64,000 bases of DNA from Chrysoporthe austroafricana (Eukaryota; Ascomycota; Sordariomycetes; Diaporthales; Cryphonectriaceae): positions 2,172,342 to 2,236,341 of the forward strand of contig JYIP02000007.1 of assembly GCA_001051155.2 (NCBI GenBank), read 5' to 3'. Made by a program: the position numbers and the translations under genes. How positions within the stretch are numbered: position 1 is the first letter of the stretch; every line of letters starts with the position of its first letter. This document shows positions 38,370 to 49,228 of this stretch, piece after piece. The notes beneath the pieces are model-generated. The model ran no database searches, was not told the origin of the DNA, and saw nothing but the letters and a program-made list of their open reading frames with translations.

Positions 38370-40525
38370 ATGTCCCTACAAGTCGAGGGCCACCGTCGGG
38401 GGCGATCCCGGTCCCCGGGCGGCCGTGAGCGCGAGCGCAGCCGGAGCCGTGGCGCTCCCTTGGTGGTCGACGCCGACCCCGGCTACGACGATACGAGAGA
38501 CAGGACCTACGAGTACGAGGACCGGCGCTCGTCGTACCGGTCCCCTACCTTGCCTATGGATGACTACTACCAGCGCCCGAGGAGCCCTGCCGTGGAGAAC
38601 GGCGCGCGCTCTTCCTACGGGGAGCTGAGGGAGCACAGGCGCGACAGCCCGCGGGAGAGGCACTCTGACTCCGACAGGGAGAGGGAGAAGGCGAGGACGG
38701 GGCTCGGCCTGGCGGATGCCTTCCTGCCTCAGAAGTACGCCAAGAAGCTGGAGAACTCCGACGCGTACAACTACATGACCGCGCCTATCTCCGAGCGGTC
38801 CCGCGAGAGGTCGCGTGACCGCCGGGCAGAGAAGAAGGAGAAGCTCGAGGAGGACCTCGCCTACGGCAAGCTGCCCGCCCCGTCGAGCAAGGACGTCCGC
38901 CCCGTGTCGCCGCGCCCGCTGTCGCCCACCTCGCCGTCCTACGAGTACGCCAGCGCGTCGCAGCACGAGAGGCGCAGCCACAGGGACTCGTACGGCGCGG
39001 ACCCGAGGCGCAGCTCCGACCTGCTCGGCGTCGAGGGCGGCCGCTCCGGGCGCGGGCGGAGCGGGAGCAGGAGCTCCGCGGCGCGGGACCGCTCGGCGGA
39101 CGGGCGGGACAGGAAGCACTCCCACCGGGACTCGCTGACCGCCGAGCCCGCCGACGCCCCCCGCAAGAGCGCCCTCAAGCGCAGCTCGTCGCCCCAGCCG
39201 CCCACGGCCAAGATGTCGTCGCTGTCGGTGAACACGGCCTACAACGCGGGCAGCCTCGCGGCAGCACCGCCGTCGCCGCTCCTGGAGTCGTACCACGGCA
39301 CGTACCAGTCGATGTCGCCCATGCCCTCCCCGCTGCTCCTCCCCACCCAGCACGGATCCGGCGCGCAGGTCCTGGACGTCTCTCCCCTTAATTCCGACGA
39401 CGAGGGCGGCGGGAAGAAGCGGAACCGGCGGGCACGGTTCGCCGACCCGGAGGATGACGCCCAGCGGCTCGCGGACGCCCTGAAGGGCAGCAAGGCGCCT
39501 AAGACGGAGCCTCTGATCGAGATTCTCCCCGGGCTGACGCACGACCAGATCATGGACCTGCGGGCCGAGTACAAGCGGCTCGTCAAGACGGGACCTGAGA
39601 AGAAGGGCGTCAACGTGGCCAAGCACATCCGCGTGCGGCTCAAGGATGAGGACCCCTCGCTCATGAAGGCGTGCTACGCGACCGCGCTGGGCAGGTGGGA
39701 GAGCGAGGCCTACTGGTCGAGCTTCTGGTACCAGGGCGACAAGACGCGGCGGGAGCTGCTAATCGAGAGCTTGATGGGCCGGACGAACGAGGAGATCCAT
39801 GAGATCAGGCAGTCTTTCAGCGACAAGACGTACGACAACAGCCTGTCGCGGTGCATGAAGCATGAGCTGAAGGAGGACAAGTTCAAGAAGGCGGTGCTCT
39901 TGGTGCTGGAGGAGAAGCGCATGGAAGATGTCGACAAGTATGGGCGCCCGCTTCCGATTGACCAGTACCTCGTCGAGGACGACGTCGACGATCTGCGCAG
40001 CGCAGTGAAGGCCGAGAAGGGTGGGGAGTCTGCGATGATCAACATCGTGGTCAGGAGGAGCGACAGCCACCTGAGGGAGGTTCTGAGGGTGTACACCGAG
40101 AAGTACAGGTCGAACTTTGCGAGAGATGCGCTGCGGAAGAGCGGAAACCTTGTGGTAAGACCTGACACCTAAGCTGGCCCCCTACGTCGTGGCCCGAGCT
40201 GACAACCTCGCAGGGCGAGCTGCTAGCACACATCCTCAACGGCGTCATCAACAAGCCCGTCCGCGACGCGCTGCTGATCCACCACGCCCTCACGGCGTCC
40301 AAGAAGGACGCACTGCGCCGCGAGCTGCTGACCTCACGGCTGGTGCGTTACCACTGGGACGGGGACCACATGATCGCGGTGAAGAGGGCCTACCAGGAGC
40401 GATACGGCAAGGACATGATGGATGCGGTGGCGGATGGCACGTCGGGCGAATGGGGCCAGTTCTGCCGTGAGCTGTGTATCACGCGGATGCCAGACAGGGT
40501 TGCGAAGTTCCACGTGTCGAGGTGA
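38370..40525 (+). CDS. anxC4: Annexin C4-type protein with Ser/Arg-rich N-terminus
   Basis: Fungal annexin of the C4 type, large proteins whose C-terminal annexin core follows a long disordered region. Exons 38370-40154 and 40214-40525 join in phase to 698 residues. Residues 1-370 are low-complexity and rich in Ser, Arg, Asp, Glu and Pro, with RSRSPGGRERERSRSR at the start. The annexin core begins near 380 (LPGLTHDQIMDLRAEYKRL) and continues through TRRELLIESLMGRTNEEIHEIRQSF, a second pair of repeats and the spliced last repeat (HHALTASKKD ... YHWDGDHMIAVKRAYQERYGKDMMDAV). The GxGT calcium loops of classic annexins are not visible in these repeats, so calcium-dependent lipid binding is doubtful. 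The annexin fold is clear; role in the cell is unknown. The minus strand is also open for 416 codons here because of codon bias. Confidence 0.88.
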
Positions 40526-41205
40526 GGGAGACTGGGCGCAATCGATATGAGCGAGGGACATGGCATAATGATATGAATGGTATATGCTGATGATTGGCAT
40601 GACGATTTTGTCTGATGAGAGATGATAGAGGGACCTAGACTCATGTTGGCTAGGGGTGCTAGATGGGCAGATGAGCGAGACAAGGGCAGGTAGAAGGCAA
40701 TAATAATCAGCTTCTAGGTGATAGAACGGGCTCGGGGTGATCATGTCGCTTGTCTGCCTCTGGGCAAGACCACTGCTGTGAATGTTCGCTAGGATGTGGA
40801 CGACTCTGGCTGGATTAACTGATTGTGTGTATTGCCTCCAAACCTTAAGAGCGTGTGTGGTCGATTACACTCTGTAAAGCCAGCGCACTACTATCTAGTC
40901 GATCGCCCAGCACTCCACAACTCCCACTGCACTTGTTTCGGTATTAATACATCAATTCGTATGTGCGAAGACCGGCCTACAAAATAACGATACCACGTTT
41001 GGCAATTGATAGTATTAAAAATTACTTAGGTAGTAATTATCGACACGCTGGTTTGGATTAACCCAACTTCATCGTATCGCTTAACTACAGGGTCGGTCCC
41101 CAGCGAAGAGAAGCTGATAGTACAGTATCTGGTGCCATAGTCGTACTTTTGTACGAGATTACAGATGACCTCGAAGATGTCGGAAGACTGCGAACAGCAG
41201 AAGCC
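40526..41205. other. Convergent intergenic, 3' regions
   Basis: Short interval between two convergent genes. No supported gene. It is progressively A+T-rich towards 41000-41060 (attaaaaattacttag), as expected for overlapping 3' untranslated regions. Confidence 0.55.
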
Positions 41206-43252
41206 TCAGACACGACACAGCTTGCCGTCAACCTCACGCCACCGCTCATTTCCCACGCAGGGATGACACCACAACACGTCGTCCGGGTCAACCTCACGCT
41301 TGATTTCCACCAGTCTCTCGTAGTGGTCGCCCCAGAACTCGTGCTGCCAGTCCTGCTCGTAGCGGTATGCCTCATTGACATAAGCACCAGAATCAGGCTC
41401 GAAATCCCGTATGGCTTGTAAGACGTAGTCTGTCCCGGCGACTGCCACCTGCTTACTCGACTTGTTGAACGGCTCGTACTCGAACCCGGTAGCTGTTTTT
41501 TTGTGTAGTTTGACACTCAGCAAACTTGTTAAGAATTAGGGTCGATGGGGTTGGATACTGACTTGCGTGGATATAGGCTTTTCTCCAGGCCGGCAACACG
41601 GCATCGCTTCCTTCTTGAGGAACTGCGGTCGCAACTCCACGACCACCCACGAGGTAAGCCGTGGAGCCGCCACCGATCGAGAATTTCGCGAGTGTTTCAC
41701 TTAACAGAGTCTGATCCGCGCTCTCGAGAGTCTCCTTGGTTAACAACCTACTTGCCACGAGAGTATCGCTTCCGGCGGCACTCTGGTCAGAAGTTTCCTG
41801 GAACCAGTCCCAATAGCTTGCGTAAGGTGTCGGTACCAGGTACGTATCGAAAACCCCAGGCCATGTCGTATTGATGTGAGCCACCAAGGGGTCAATGAGA
41901 CCAGTGATGTTCTCTGGGTTCTGCGTGTCAAATAGGTCCAATATACCATATATCCCTCCGACCGTAGCGTTCGCGGGCCCAAAGCCGAGGGTATTGTTGA
42001 ACACCGGAACCAGGTATGTGTATCCAGTCAAGCCCTGATCCATGAGCGACGGAAATTTACTTAATACATAGGCGTTCATATCCATGACAGTAGACGAGTT
42101 AGGAGCCGGGTCCGGGGTGACAATGGCGAAGGTCAGTTGGATGAGCTCCGGACTCGGGTATGTTCTTACAGTTGCCGATGTTATGACGCCAAAAGTCGAG
42201 CCACCCCCCTATATGCCAGGTCAGTAGGGCACAAAAAAGGATACAGAGGAACCTTAACATACACCTCTCATCGCCCAGAAAAGATCCTGGTTCTGGCACT
42301 CGTTCGCCGTGACGACGTCGCCTTGAGGGGTCACGATCTCCAGCTCGAGGACCTGATCAGCCCCAAGGCCGTACCGCGAGCTTAAAAGCGAGTGTCCGCC
42401 GCCGGTCAGATACCCACCCACGCTGACTGTCTTGCTGCTACCGCCAACGATTGTGAGATTCAACGGTGCGAGGGTCTGGTAGATGTCCCACATCTGCTGG
42501 CCGGCCAGCACGGTCACCGCGCCGCCTTCGATCGAGACATTGCAAGAACTCGGGTTGAACGTCTCGTGGACAGTTATGTTCTTCAAGTGATGCGTCCAGA
42601 TAGATAGCGAGTTGGGTGCATTGGAGCGCCCAACGTAGTCATGCCCACTGGATTTGATGACGAGCCGGATGTTGTGGTCCCGTGCTGTTTAGTAAGAGTG
42701 AGCTAGGATGTCATTAGAATATGAAGCCCATCGTTTCTACTTACCGAAGACTACAGCAGCCTGTACGTCCGCCGGGGACGTCGCATTCACGACGTAGACA
42801 GGATATCCCGCACCTGCTCCACCCTCTGTCAGCCGAACGACCCGAGCTCAGAAGGCCCGTCTTGGGGGTGACTGACCGCTGCACGGATATGATGCATCAG
42901 GGAGACAGGTGTCATTATTCCAGTTGTTCCAGTCTGTGGATACAGGATTGCTGCTATGCCAATCGTACGTGAGCCATCCGGACTGCACGGAGGGACATAG
43001 ATCGTCGTTGTAAGTCGGCTCTTCCGGATGACAGACAGCCCCTGGAGGTGGTGGCTGCAGCAGCTTTCCGTCGATGGACTCGTTCAAATTGTTCCAGGTA
43101 GAGATGGAGGGCCAGCCCGGCGAGTCCGGAGCGTTCTTACATTGCGCGGTGGCATTGTTGGTGTTCAGGACAGTCGAGAGTACACCCGAGGAGAAGAAAA
43201 GGGCATCAGCCAGAAGGATGAATGTTGAAAGATTCAAGCTGCTTTGAAACAT
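41206..43252 (-). CDS. Secreted FAD-linked oxidoreductase, BBE-like
   Basis: Flavoprotein oxidase or dehydrogenase of the VAO/berberine-bridge family, usually secreted and acting on sugars, alcohols or secondary metabolites. Five exons: 43252-42877, 42825-42745, 42684-42263, 42208-41563, 41492-41206. All phases close, giving 603 residues, normal for the family. A signal peptide opens the protein (MFQSSLNLSTFILL). Then come the FAD-binding PP half with KSSGHDYVGRS (H167, the expected 8-alpha flavin attachment site), SVGGYLTGGGHSLLSSRYGLG and FWAMRGGGGSTFGV, a substrate half with several N-glycosylation sequons, and the C-terminal BBE motif NEAYRYEQDWQHEFWG...YERLVEIKREVDPDDVLWCHPCVG. The second Cys attachment seen in bicovalent enzymes is missing at the GGYLTGGG position, so single covalent attachment is expected. 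Substrate unknown. Confidence 0.92.
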
Positions 43253-43284
43253 GGCGAATGGGATGGGAGGATAGTTCAACACAT

Positions 43285-43680
43285 TTAGAGCCTGCCTTCT
43301 ACTTTCGAGTGGCCGGCGGTGGTATTTATGCTCTGGCGGGATGGCTGGCAAGTCGTTGAGACACGCATCGAGTAGTACCAAGCGCTTCGTTGGCTCGAGT
43401 TCAACCTCGCCGCTTCGATATTGACACTAGCGTAATTGCTGTTGGCAATTGTTAACGTCTGCGAGACAAATTCGTCACTTCGTGCTGTCTCCATCAGGAT
43501 GTTTACCACGAGTTCTTGCGTATACAGTGGGCCAGGAATCCTGCTGATCATACCTGTCTTAGGATTTATACCACGAGCTGACCAGGCTCCAACGCAAGGT
43601 ATAGGTGATGAGCCACAGAGTCCATCGCCGTCGGATCGTTTTCCCTGTAATCCTAGCGTTCGCTTAGCATTGAAGCCCAT
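43285..43680 (-). CDS. Hypothetical upstream ORF before the oxidoreductase
   Basis: A 131-codon frame with a real ATG at 43680 ends only 32 bases before the start codon of the oxidoreductase on the same strand. It has no recognised domain, signal peptide or membrane segment. It may be part of the transcript leader (an upstream ORF), the remnant of another gene, or chance. A second reading frame could not be joined to it by convincing splice sites. Confidence 0.2.
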   Translation of the reverse strand: MGFNAKRTLGLQGKRSDGDGLCGSSPIPCVGAWSARGINPKTGMISRIPGPLYTQELVVNILMETARSDEFVSQTLTIANSNYASVNIEAARLNSSQRSAWYYSMRVSTTCQPSRQSINTTAGHSKVEGRL

Positions 43681-44339
43681 GTGGATTTACAAGAGAAGAT
43701 GTAAGTCGCCGGGCGATGCTCTTCCTTAGACTGTCTATCCTGGGCTGTGTTTAGTTGAAATTACGCGTCATTTTGTGACGGCTGAGTGTAAGACGGTCAG
43801 TTTCGTAGCCGATTGCGAGTGCACCATTCTTCAACCCTAGCGACAAAGTGCTAGCTTGCTAGTTTTGAGTGTGCTTAATTGTTCTAGACTTCTCGCTTTT
43901 TTTTAATGCTCTGCAATGCTCTATATGATGTCCAACAACTGAGTTTAATAGCTTAAGGGATGCTGGACCGCAAACTATGACAACAAGTAACAACGACTAA
44001 TCCGGTTTAAATACCCTAAGTTCAGTTGCAAAAAGTTCGCGAGGTAAGAGCATTTATATTGACGATCAGTTGTAGCAACCTCACTCAACCTCTGACCCTT
44101 CTTATTATGTCCATTATTCTGACTAGACCTTTGCCCAGACTCTTCATGGATCAACCCAAACGACAGGATGCATCCGTGCAAGAAGTGCATTATCTGCACT
44201 ACTAGAAACAGTGCGAAACAACCAATTTTGTGCCACCCGTAGGACACATAGTGGTGGTTAACTATGGTACTCGCCATACTGGTATGAAATTGAGGATAAC
44301 AGTCAGAATGTTCAGGAACGGTACCAGTCGCCGATATAT
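43681..44339. other. Intergenic, A+T-rich
   Basis: No supported gene. The A+T content rises here and stays high into the kinase relic. The N-terminal part of that relic may lie in this stretch but is too altered to read. Confidence 0.45.
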
Positions 44340-45110
44340 CTGGCACGCTCTCGGACGACATCCTTCGGCCGACGCGTGACTTGCCTATACTGGATATAAG
44401 TCGTGACTACGATATTGTCGGCGACAAGATGTGTCATCTTTAAGACCGCGCCACTACTTCCGGAAGAACAAGACGATGTCGAGGATATCAGTGAGATGCT
44501 GACCGCTCTCCCTACCGTAGAAGTCGATCCCAACATTCATTTTGTCAATAAGGGCAAACACGCTAGCGAAATCTAAAACCTCCTCGCCTGTTAGTGTGGG
44601 TGTTGTCCAGGAGCGCCCAAGTCTGACCGGCTGCTCGGGAAATCCCCAGTGGAGGAGCTGGTCTTCAAGAAGTTCAACCCTCGCTATGTGCTCGCACAAG
44701 TCAATCCATTGGCAACATACAAGACTTGGATTCTACAGGCGATCAACGGGCTGCCCTGTCTCCATTCGATCGTAATTGTCCACTGCGATCTCCGAATCGA
44801 GAACCTCGTCTTCTCTACCCAAATATCCCATCTCATCATTATCGATCTTGAGCACCGGTGGGGTAACCGACCTGCGTCTGAAATGTCCCGCTAGCTTGTT
44901 TTGGATGCTGGTTGGACTGAGAAGCCGGACATCTTTAAAGGCATGATGTATGGCAATACTGCTGTAACGAATCTGATGGAATGGCCTGTCCTGCTCCCTT
45001 TGCACACGATCGTTGAAGCATGTACACGTGTGTCACCCGATGAGCGGCCTACTTTGGACGAGTTGTCTACTATAGACAGCAAGATCGGAGGGGGTTCAAA
45101 GGGTTCTTGA
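44340..45110 (+). pseudogene. Protein kinase-like pseudogene, C-to-T stops
   Basis: One plus-strand frame reads through a kinase-like protein of a type common in filamentous ascomycetes. It has an acidic DDVEDISEML segment, VNKGKHASEI, LVFKKFNPRYVLAQV, a helix TWILQAINGLPCLHS, the catalytic-loop-like HCDLRIENLVF, then IIDLEHRWGNRPASE and a C-terminal ACTRVSPDERPTLDEL. It is interrupted in frame by TAA at 44397, TAA at 44574, TAG at 44592 and TAG at 44892. Three of these sit where a CAA or CAG codon would fit, and the loop Arg is Cys (CGC to TGC), also a C-to-T change. About a dozen residues seem missing after the last stop. I read it as a decayed copy of a repeated kinase-like gene. The N-terminus is not readable. 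Confidence 0.75.
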
Positions 45111-47767
45111 GCTATTCTTTGCCCAATCCTTGAAGCCATAAATGCAGAGACTTTCCACGCACTGCCTACTTAGAAAGTCTTCCAATCTAGATGAGTATAT
45201 TACGAGCGTGTGACCGTGTCTGTGTACGGTGTCAAGACATTCTTGCGGCCTTCTGTGCTCAATCACCTTGTCGGGCGGGCTGCCCTCGGTGTTGATGTGG
45301 TACGTATTAAGAACACGGAACTTTGATACGATATTGTTGAAGGATTGGATGAGGCTGGCAGGCAGCGAGACCGCCGGCCTGATCGTGAATTCTTACGGCG
45401 TCCCAGACGACAACCAGCGCTCGCGGTAGCACCTGACAGGCCCATCTGGCTACGATACGTTACCTCTCCCGGGCATCACCGCGCCCCCTTTCAACTTGCA
45501 TTGTGAATGCACGAAGCAGAGGCCCCACACGTTTCCATACTGGGCAAGGTGGCTTTCACACTGACAAATATCTGCTCACCCTTAGAGAGACACTCTTCTG
45601 CCTCTCTAAGAGTTGGCAACAGATTGTACAACGGTCGTAGGCTGAGGCTCTAAAGGGTTGAAAAGGTATTGAGTAGGCGGCGTAGTATCAGGGCGGGCTT
45701 AGATTTGGTGGAGAGGGCGCGCCCAGTTTAGGTAAGCCAGCAACGGGGTAGAAAGATAAGCACTCCGTGAGGAGATGCAGAGCTGGGACGGACGCTGCAC
45801 CCCTCCCATCTCGGGCCCAGGAGCCGGTCTCGTATCACTGAGACAGGCAGCACGGAGCAACAAGGCATTGAGGGCGTTGTCTCCTGAAACACCTCCTATG
45901 TCAGCAGCCGCTGGCTAGCCGTGGCGGCGTCTAGCGTGACGCGGATGGCTGCTGTGGTCTGTCCTGAGATATAAGGTTATGTCGGGGAGCGTGGGTGTCT
46001 GTTGGGCGCCAACGGACTGGTGGTCATGTACGTTTCACAACGGACGGCCTGTGTGGAGAGCTTTCGGGCAGCAAGCCTGAGGCCCCGATAAGCACCGTAG
46101 GGATGAGGCCTTGGGCCAGGGCGTTGCCGAGACTGGAAACCCCGAGACGTCGAAATTGGGTTCCGAGGGCATACGAGGCTGCCGGGAAGAGACTTGCGGG
46201 CGATTCAGGCACATTCCCGCGGCGGCACTGTTGGCGATTTACTTGCGGCCACGCAAGCCGGGGATCTACCAGTCATGCAAGACGGTGAGGACGGGCGGCG
46301 ACCTGGCACGAATCAGGGCTTGTATGCCGGTCAGCCTGTTGGCACGCGGATGACGTTGCTATCTGCGGTGACGATCGTGGTAAAGCTATTGATCCGTCCC
46401 CGGCAAACCGGACGATACGGGCTGTCGATCGGATCATTGGCCATGCCACAGTGAGGTAAGCGACGTGCATTTCTCCGCAACGGACTTCGAAGAGGGCACG
46501 AGGTTTCCCCATGTCCTAGGACGTTAGGATGTACTGTAACAGTGCAGGCGTGGGGTGGATGGCACGTCATGCCCCATTCCTTATTATATCACCTCCATAC
46601 CAGAGCACCACCACGCAGCGGCACGCAGGGTGGCCCGGTCGTGCCCAGGCGTGCCAGGTTAGAAAATCAATAGCGCACGTCCAAAGCAAAGCCATGGGAG
46701 CACCTTGTCTGCAGCTAGTGCCGGACGCGAGGTGTGAATGAGGCGGCCCGTCTGCCTTGGTCCCGGGAGCGGCCCAGGCGTGGCGAGGCGCTCTACTTGC
46801 TGAGCCTAAGCGCTGGTCGCACCACCTGGGCGGCTTGCCAGCGACCCGGTCAGGCCAGCGTGCGGACGAGGCTTTGATAGGCCGTCCCGCGGGCGGGCGG
46901 TCATCGCGAGGGCCCCGGCGGCGCACGCTGTCGGCTGGGTGCCTGGGACACCCTCGCGCGCCGGGTGACGAAAGGGCAGGGCGACCTCGGGCTGGGACAA
47001 GACGAGAGCACCATCGTGCCGGGTGGGATGCTCTCGTGGTCGATGGGTGGGCACGCCCCTTGAGGAGTGCATGGGACGCTAGCATAGACCTCCCGGCTCC
47101 GAGGCTCAACGGCTCGGTCAGCAGGTCGGTGTCGCCTACCTGGCGCGGCCCCGGATGCCGCAGCTGACCTCTGGTGGTGCCTCTGGTGGTGCCTCTGGTG
47201 GTGCCAGGCGGATCCAGGGCCAGCCGTCTGCCCCGGCTGCCCAGTAAGAGGAGCAGTGGCTGCCGCCACATCTGCCTGCCCCGTGCGGTGCGGCTGTCGC
47301 GCTGGGCCGCGGGCCACGGTCAGCATGGGCCGCACTGGACCTTCTGGAACGCGTGAAGACGCCCATGAATGCCCCTGCATGGCACATATCTCGTGGCCCC
47401 TGCGGAGATCACTCTCGTCCCCCTTTACCCAGGCGCTGTGCCGGCGGTTGGGGACGGCGGGTGGAGGCATGTTCCTGTCAGCCAGCCGGCCGGCCAGCCA
47501 GCCCTCGTCTGACGGCAGCAGGAGGAGGGCGAGGACGAGGGGGCACGGAGGATAGGGAAGAGGGGGTCCCCTGGGCATGACTGCTACCCATAATAACATG
47601 ATAGGCGGCGCCGGGCATGGATTTTCATGCGGAACTATGCACTGACAGGACAGACGCCCCGATACCATACCACCACATACCCAGGCCGGTACCCGCTGCG
47701 GGCCGTAAGTACCATCTGCGAACGGCATCCAATCTCCTCGGTTCTTAGTATAGAAACGCCCCGTACT
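45111..47767. other. Intergenic, no supported gene
   Basis: No frame shows family features. From 45.9 kb on the DNA is very GC-rich, producing long open frames on both strands (for example 47728-46901, minus) of low-complexity composition. Contains the 12-bp repeat at 47168-47203. Confidence 0.5.
47168..47203. repeat. 12-bp tandem repeat, 3 perfect copies
   Basis: Unit cctctggtggtg, three identical copies followed by the first two bases of a fourth. In non-coding DNA. Confidence 0.92.
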
Positions 47768-48007
47768 ATGGTATCATGGCGTGGCGCTGCGCCGCGGGAG
47801 GTGGGGCGCCCTGCGATCCAGAGCCCGGGCCTGGCCTGAGCTCCAGACCCCAGCGGTGGGTGCCGCGGGTGCCCAACGTGCCAACCCAAACCCAAATCCA
47901 GACAGCCAGAGCGCGCGGCAGTGCCCAGCAGGCGGTCAGTGCCAACCCTCTCTCAGCCGCCCCAGGGTGCGTCCTGCCAGCGCAGCCAGCCGCCGGGTGC
48001 CACAGAG

Positions 48008-48087
48008 CCAGCAGCACCAGCACCAGCAGCAGCACCACCACCACCACCAGCACCAGCACCCAGCAGCAACCAGCACAGCGCAGCGCA
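48008..48087. repeat. CAG/CAC triplet-rich array
   Basis: About 80 bases made mainly of cag, cac and caa triplets on the plus strand, including a perfect cac run in the middle. It lies about 1.1 kb upstream of the CK1 start codon, in the promoter or distal leader, not in a supported coding frame. Confidence 0.8.
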
Positions 48088-48089
48088 GC

Positions 48090-49228
48090 ACAGGCCGCGG
48101 GCTGCTACCTACTCCGCACAGGTGAAATCCTGCAGCCCACAACGCGCCCACCCTGCCTGGGTTCTGGCCTTTGGCTGGCCTGGCCCGGCTTGACGCCCAG
48201 GCTGCCCTCTCCCACCCGCCAGCTGCCCCCCCCCCGATCTCATCTCGTCGTGGCCGCTCTCCTCTCACTCCCTTCCCTTCCTCCTTCCACCACCACCACC
48301 ACAGAACAGACCTTCCATCCCCCTCGGCCCTCGACGTCGTCGTTCCTGACTGAAGGGCGCGGACCAGCTGGGACAACAAAGACCGCCATCGTCGACCGTG
48401 TCCTTTTTTCCCTTCGGCCTCTTGTTGGTGACATTGGGTTTCTCTGCCGTTTGAGGGATTTTGCACCGAGTTTTCGTTCTGACCGCCACCGTTCACCACA
48501 ACACGACCTTTTTCCGACTCACTCCTCCGCCTTTGTCTTCCTTCGTCATCGATCGGACCACCGCCCGCCGCGACATCAGTCACCAGCGGCTTACACGTTG
48601 CACCCTTTCGAGAGCAACACTTTTGAGACGTACGTTCCATCTGCAAAGGGCCCTCTCAGCCTCAGCCTCTTCATCATCGTCAGACGCCCCCTCTCCCCCC
48701 CTCTTTGGACTCCCGACGTTCCAGCGGCGAAATCGCCGCGGACCGTCAGCTCCTGTCAGGCTCTGCTCGATTCATGTCCTACGCCCTTTCGCTGTTTTGC
48801 TGCCTTGTTTGGCCTCACAGCTCCGGACAGGCCGGTCGGTAGCTCTGACCTTGCAGTCCAGACCCCTCCGCCCTTCCGTGCCTTTCACCACCGCTTTCTT
48901 TCACTGCACTGCCCCTGCCCTGCAAGCGCCCCCTGCCTGACCTCATAAAAGGCTTGAGGCTGCAATTAGCCTTTTGCTGGCTCTGGCCCCATCGACCCTT
49001 TTTCCCTCTCGGGTGCACCACCTCACCTACAAACCTCGATCCGCCATTCCTCCTTGACTGCGGGCTGCATCACACCGCCCTCGTCTCCGCCTCCCGCTTA
49101 CTAGATTGTTGTTTTTACGCATCGTCTTCTAACCTTCAGTCCTCTGTCGAATAGTCAGTCTCTCAGCAAACGACAATACAAACCTGCATTCCTCTTCGTA
49201 GGACGGGCTCCGACCGCTACCAGCCAAG
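48090..49228 (+). promoter_or_regulatory. Long pyrimidine-rich promoter and leader of CK1
   Basis: Roughly 1.1 kb upstream of the CK1 start codon is strongly biased to C and T on the coding strand, a common feature of highly expressed fungal gene promoters and leaders. A good 3' splice signal (ttctaaccttcag, ending at 49139) may close a leader intron, but no matching donor is certain. A 390-codon open frame crossing the left half (47776-48948) is a by-product of this bias. Confidence 0.5.

Noticed and set aside
38376..39626. 416-codon open frame antisense to the annexin gene
   Set aside because: It mirrors the strongly GC3-biased coding strand, has Arg/Leu/Val-rich low-complexity composition and no domain, while the plus strand has a clear annexin with a matching intron.
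42262..42268. Alternative donor two bases earlier in the third oxidoreductase exon
   Set aside because: Using gtgtat would break the frame of the conserved GGGGSTFGV stretch, whereas gtatgt keeps it.
44454..44699. Minus-strand frame over the kinase relic
   Set aside because: It is the reverse shadow of the plus-strand kinase-like frame, whose motifs are recognisable despite stops.
46901..47728. 275-codon minus-strand frame in GC-rich DNA
   Set aside because: Composition follows the local GC bias and the 12-bp repeat; overlapping frames on the other strand are equally open.
47776..48948. 390-codon plus-strand frame upstream of CK1
   Set aside because: Low-complexity Ser/Thr/Pro sequence from a pyrimidine-rich leader and a CAG/CAC array; no family resemblance.
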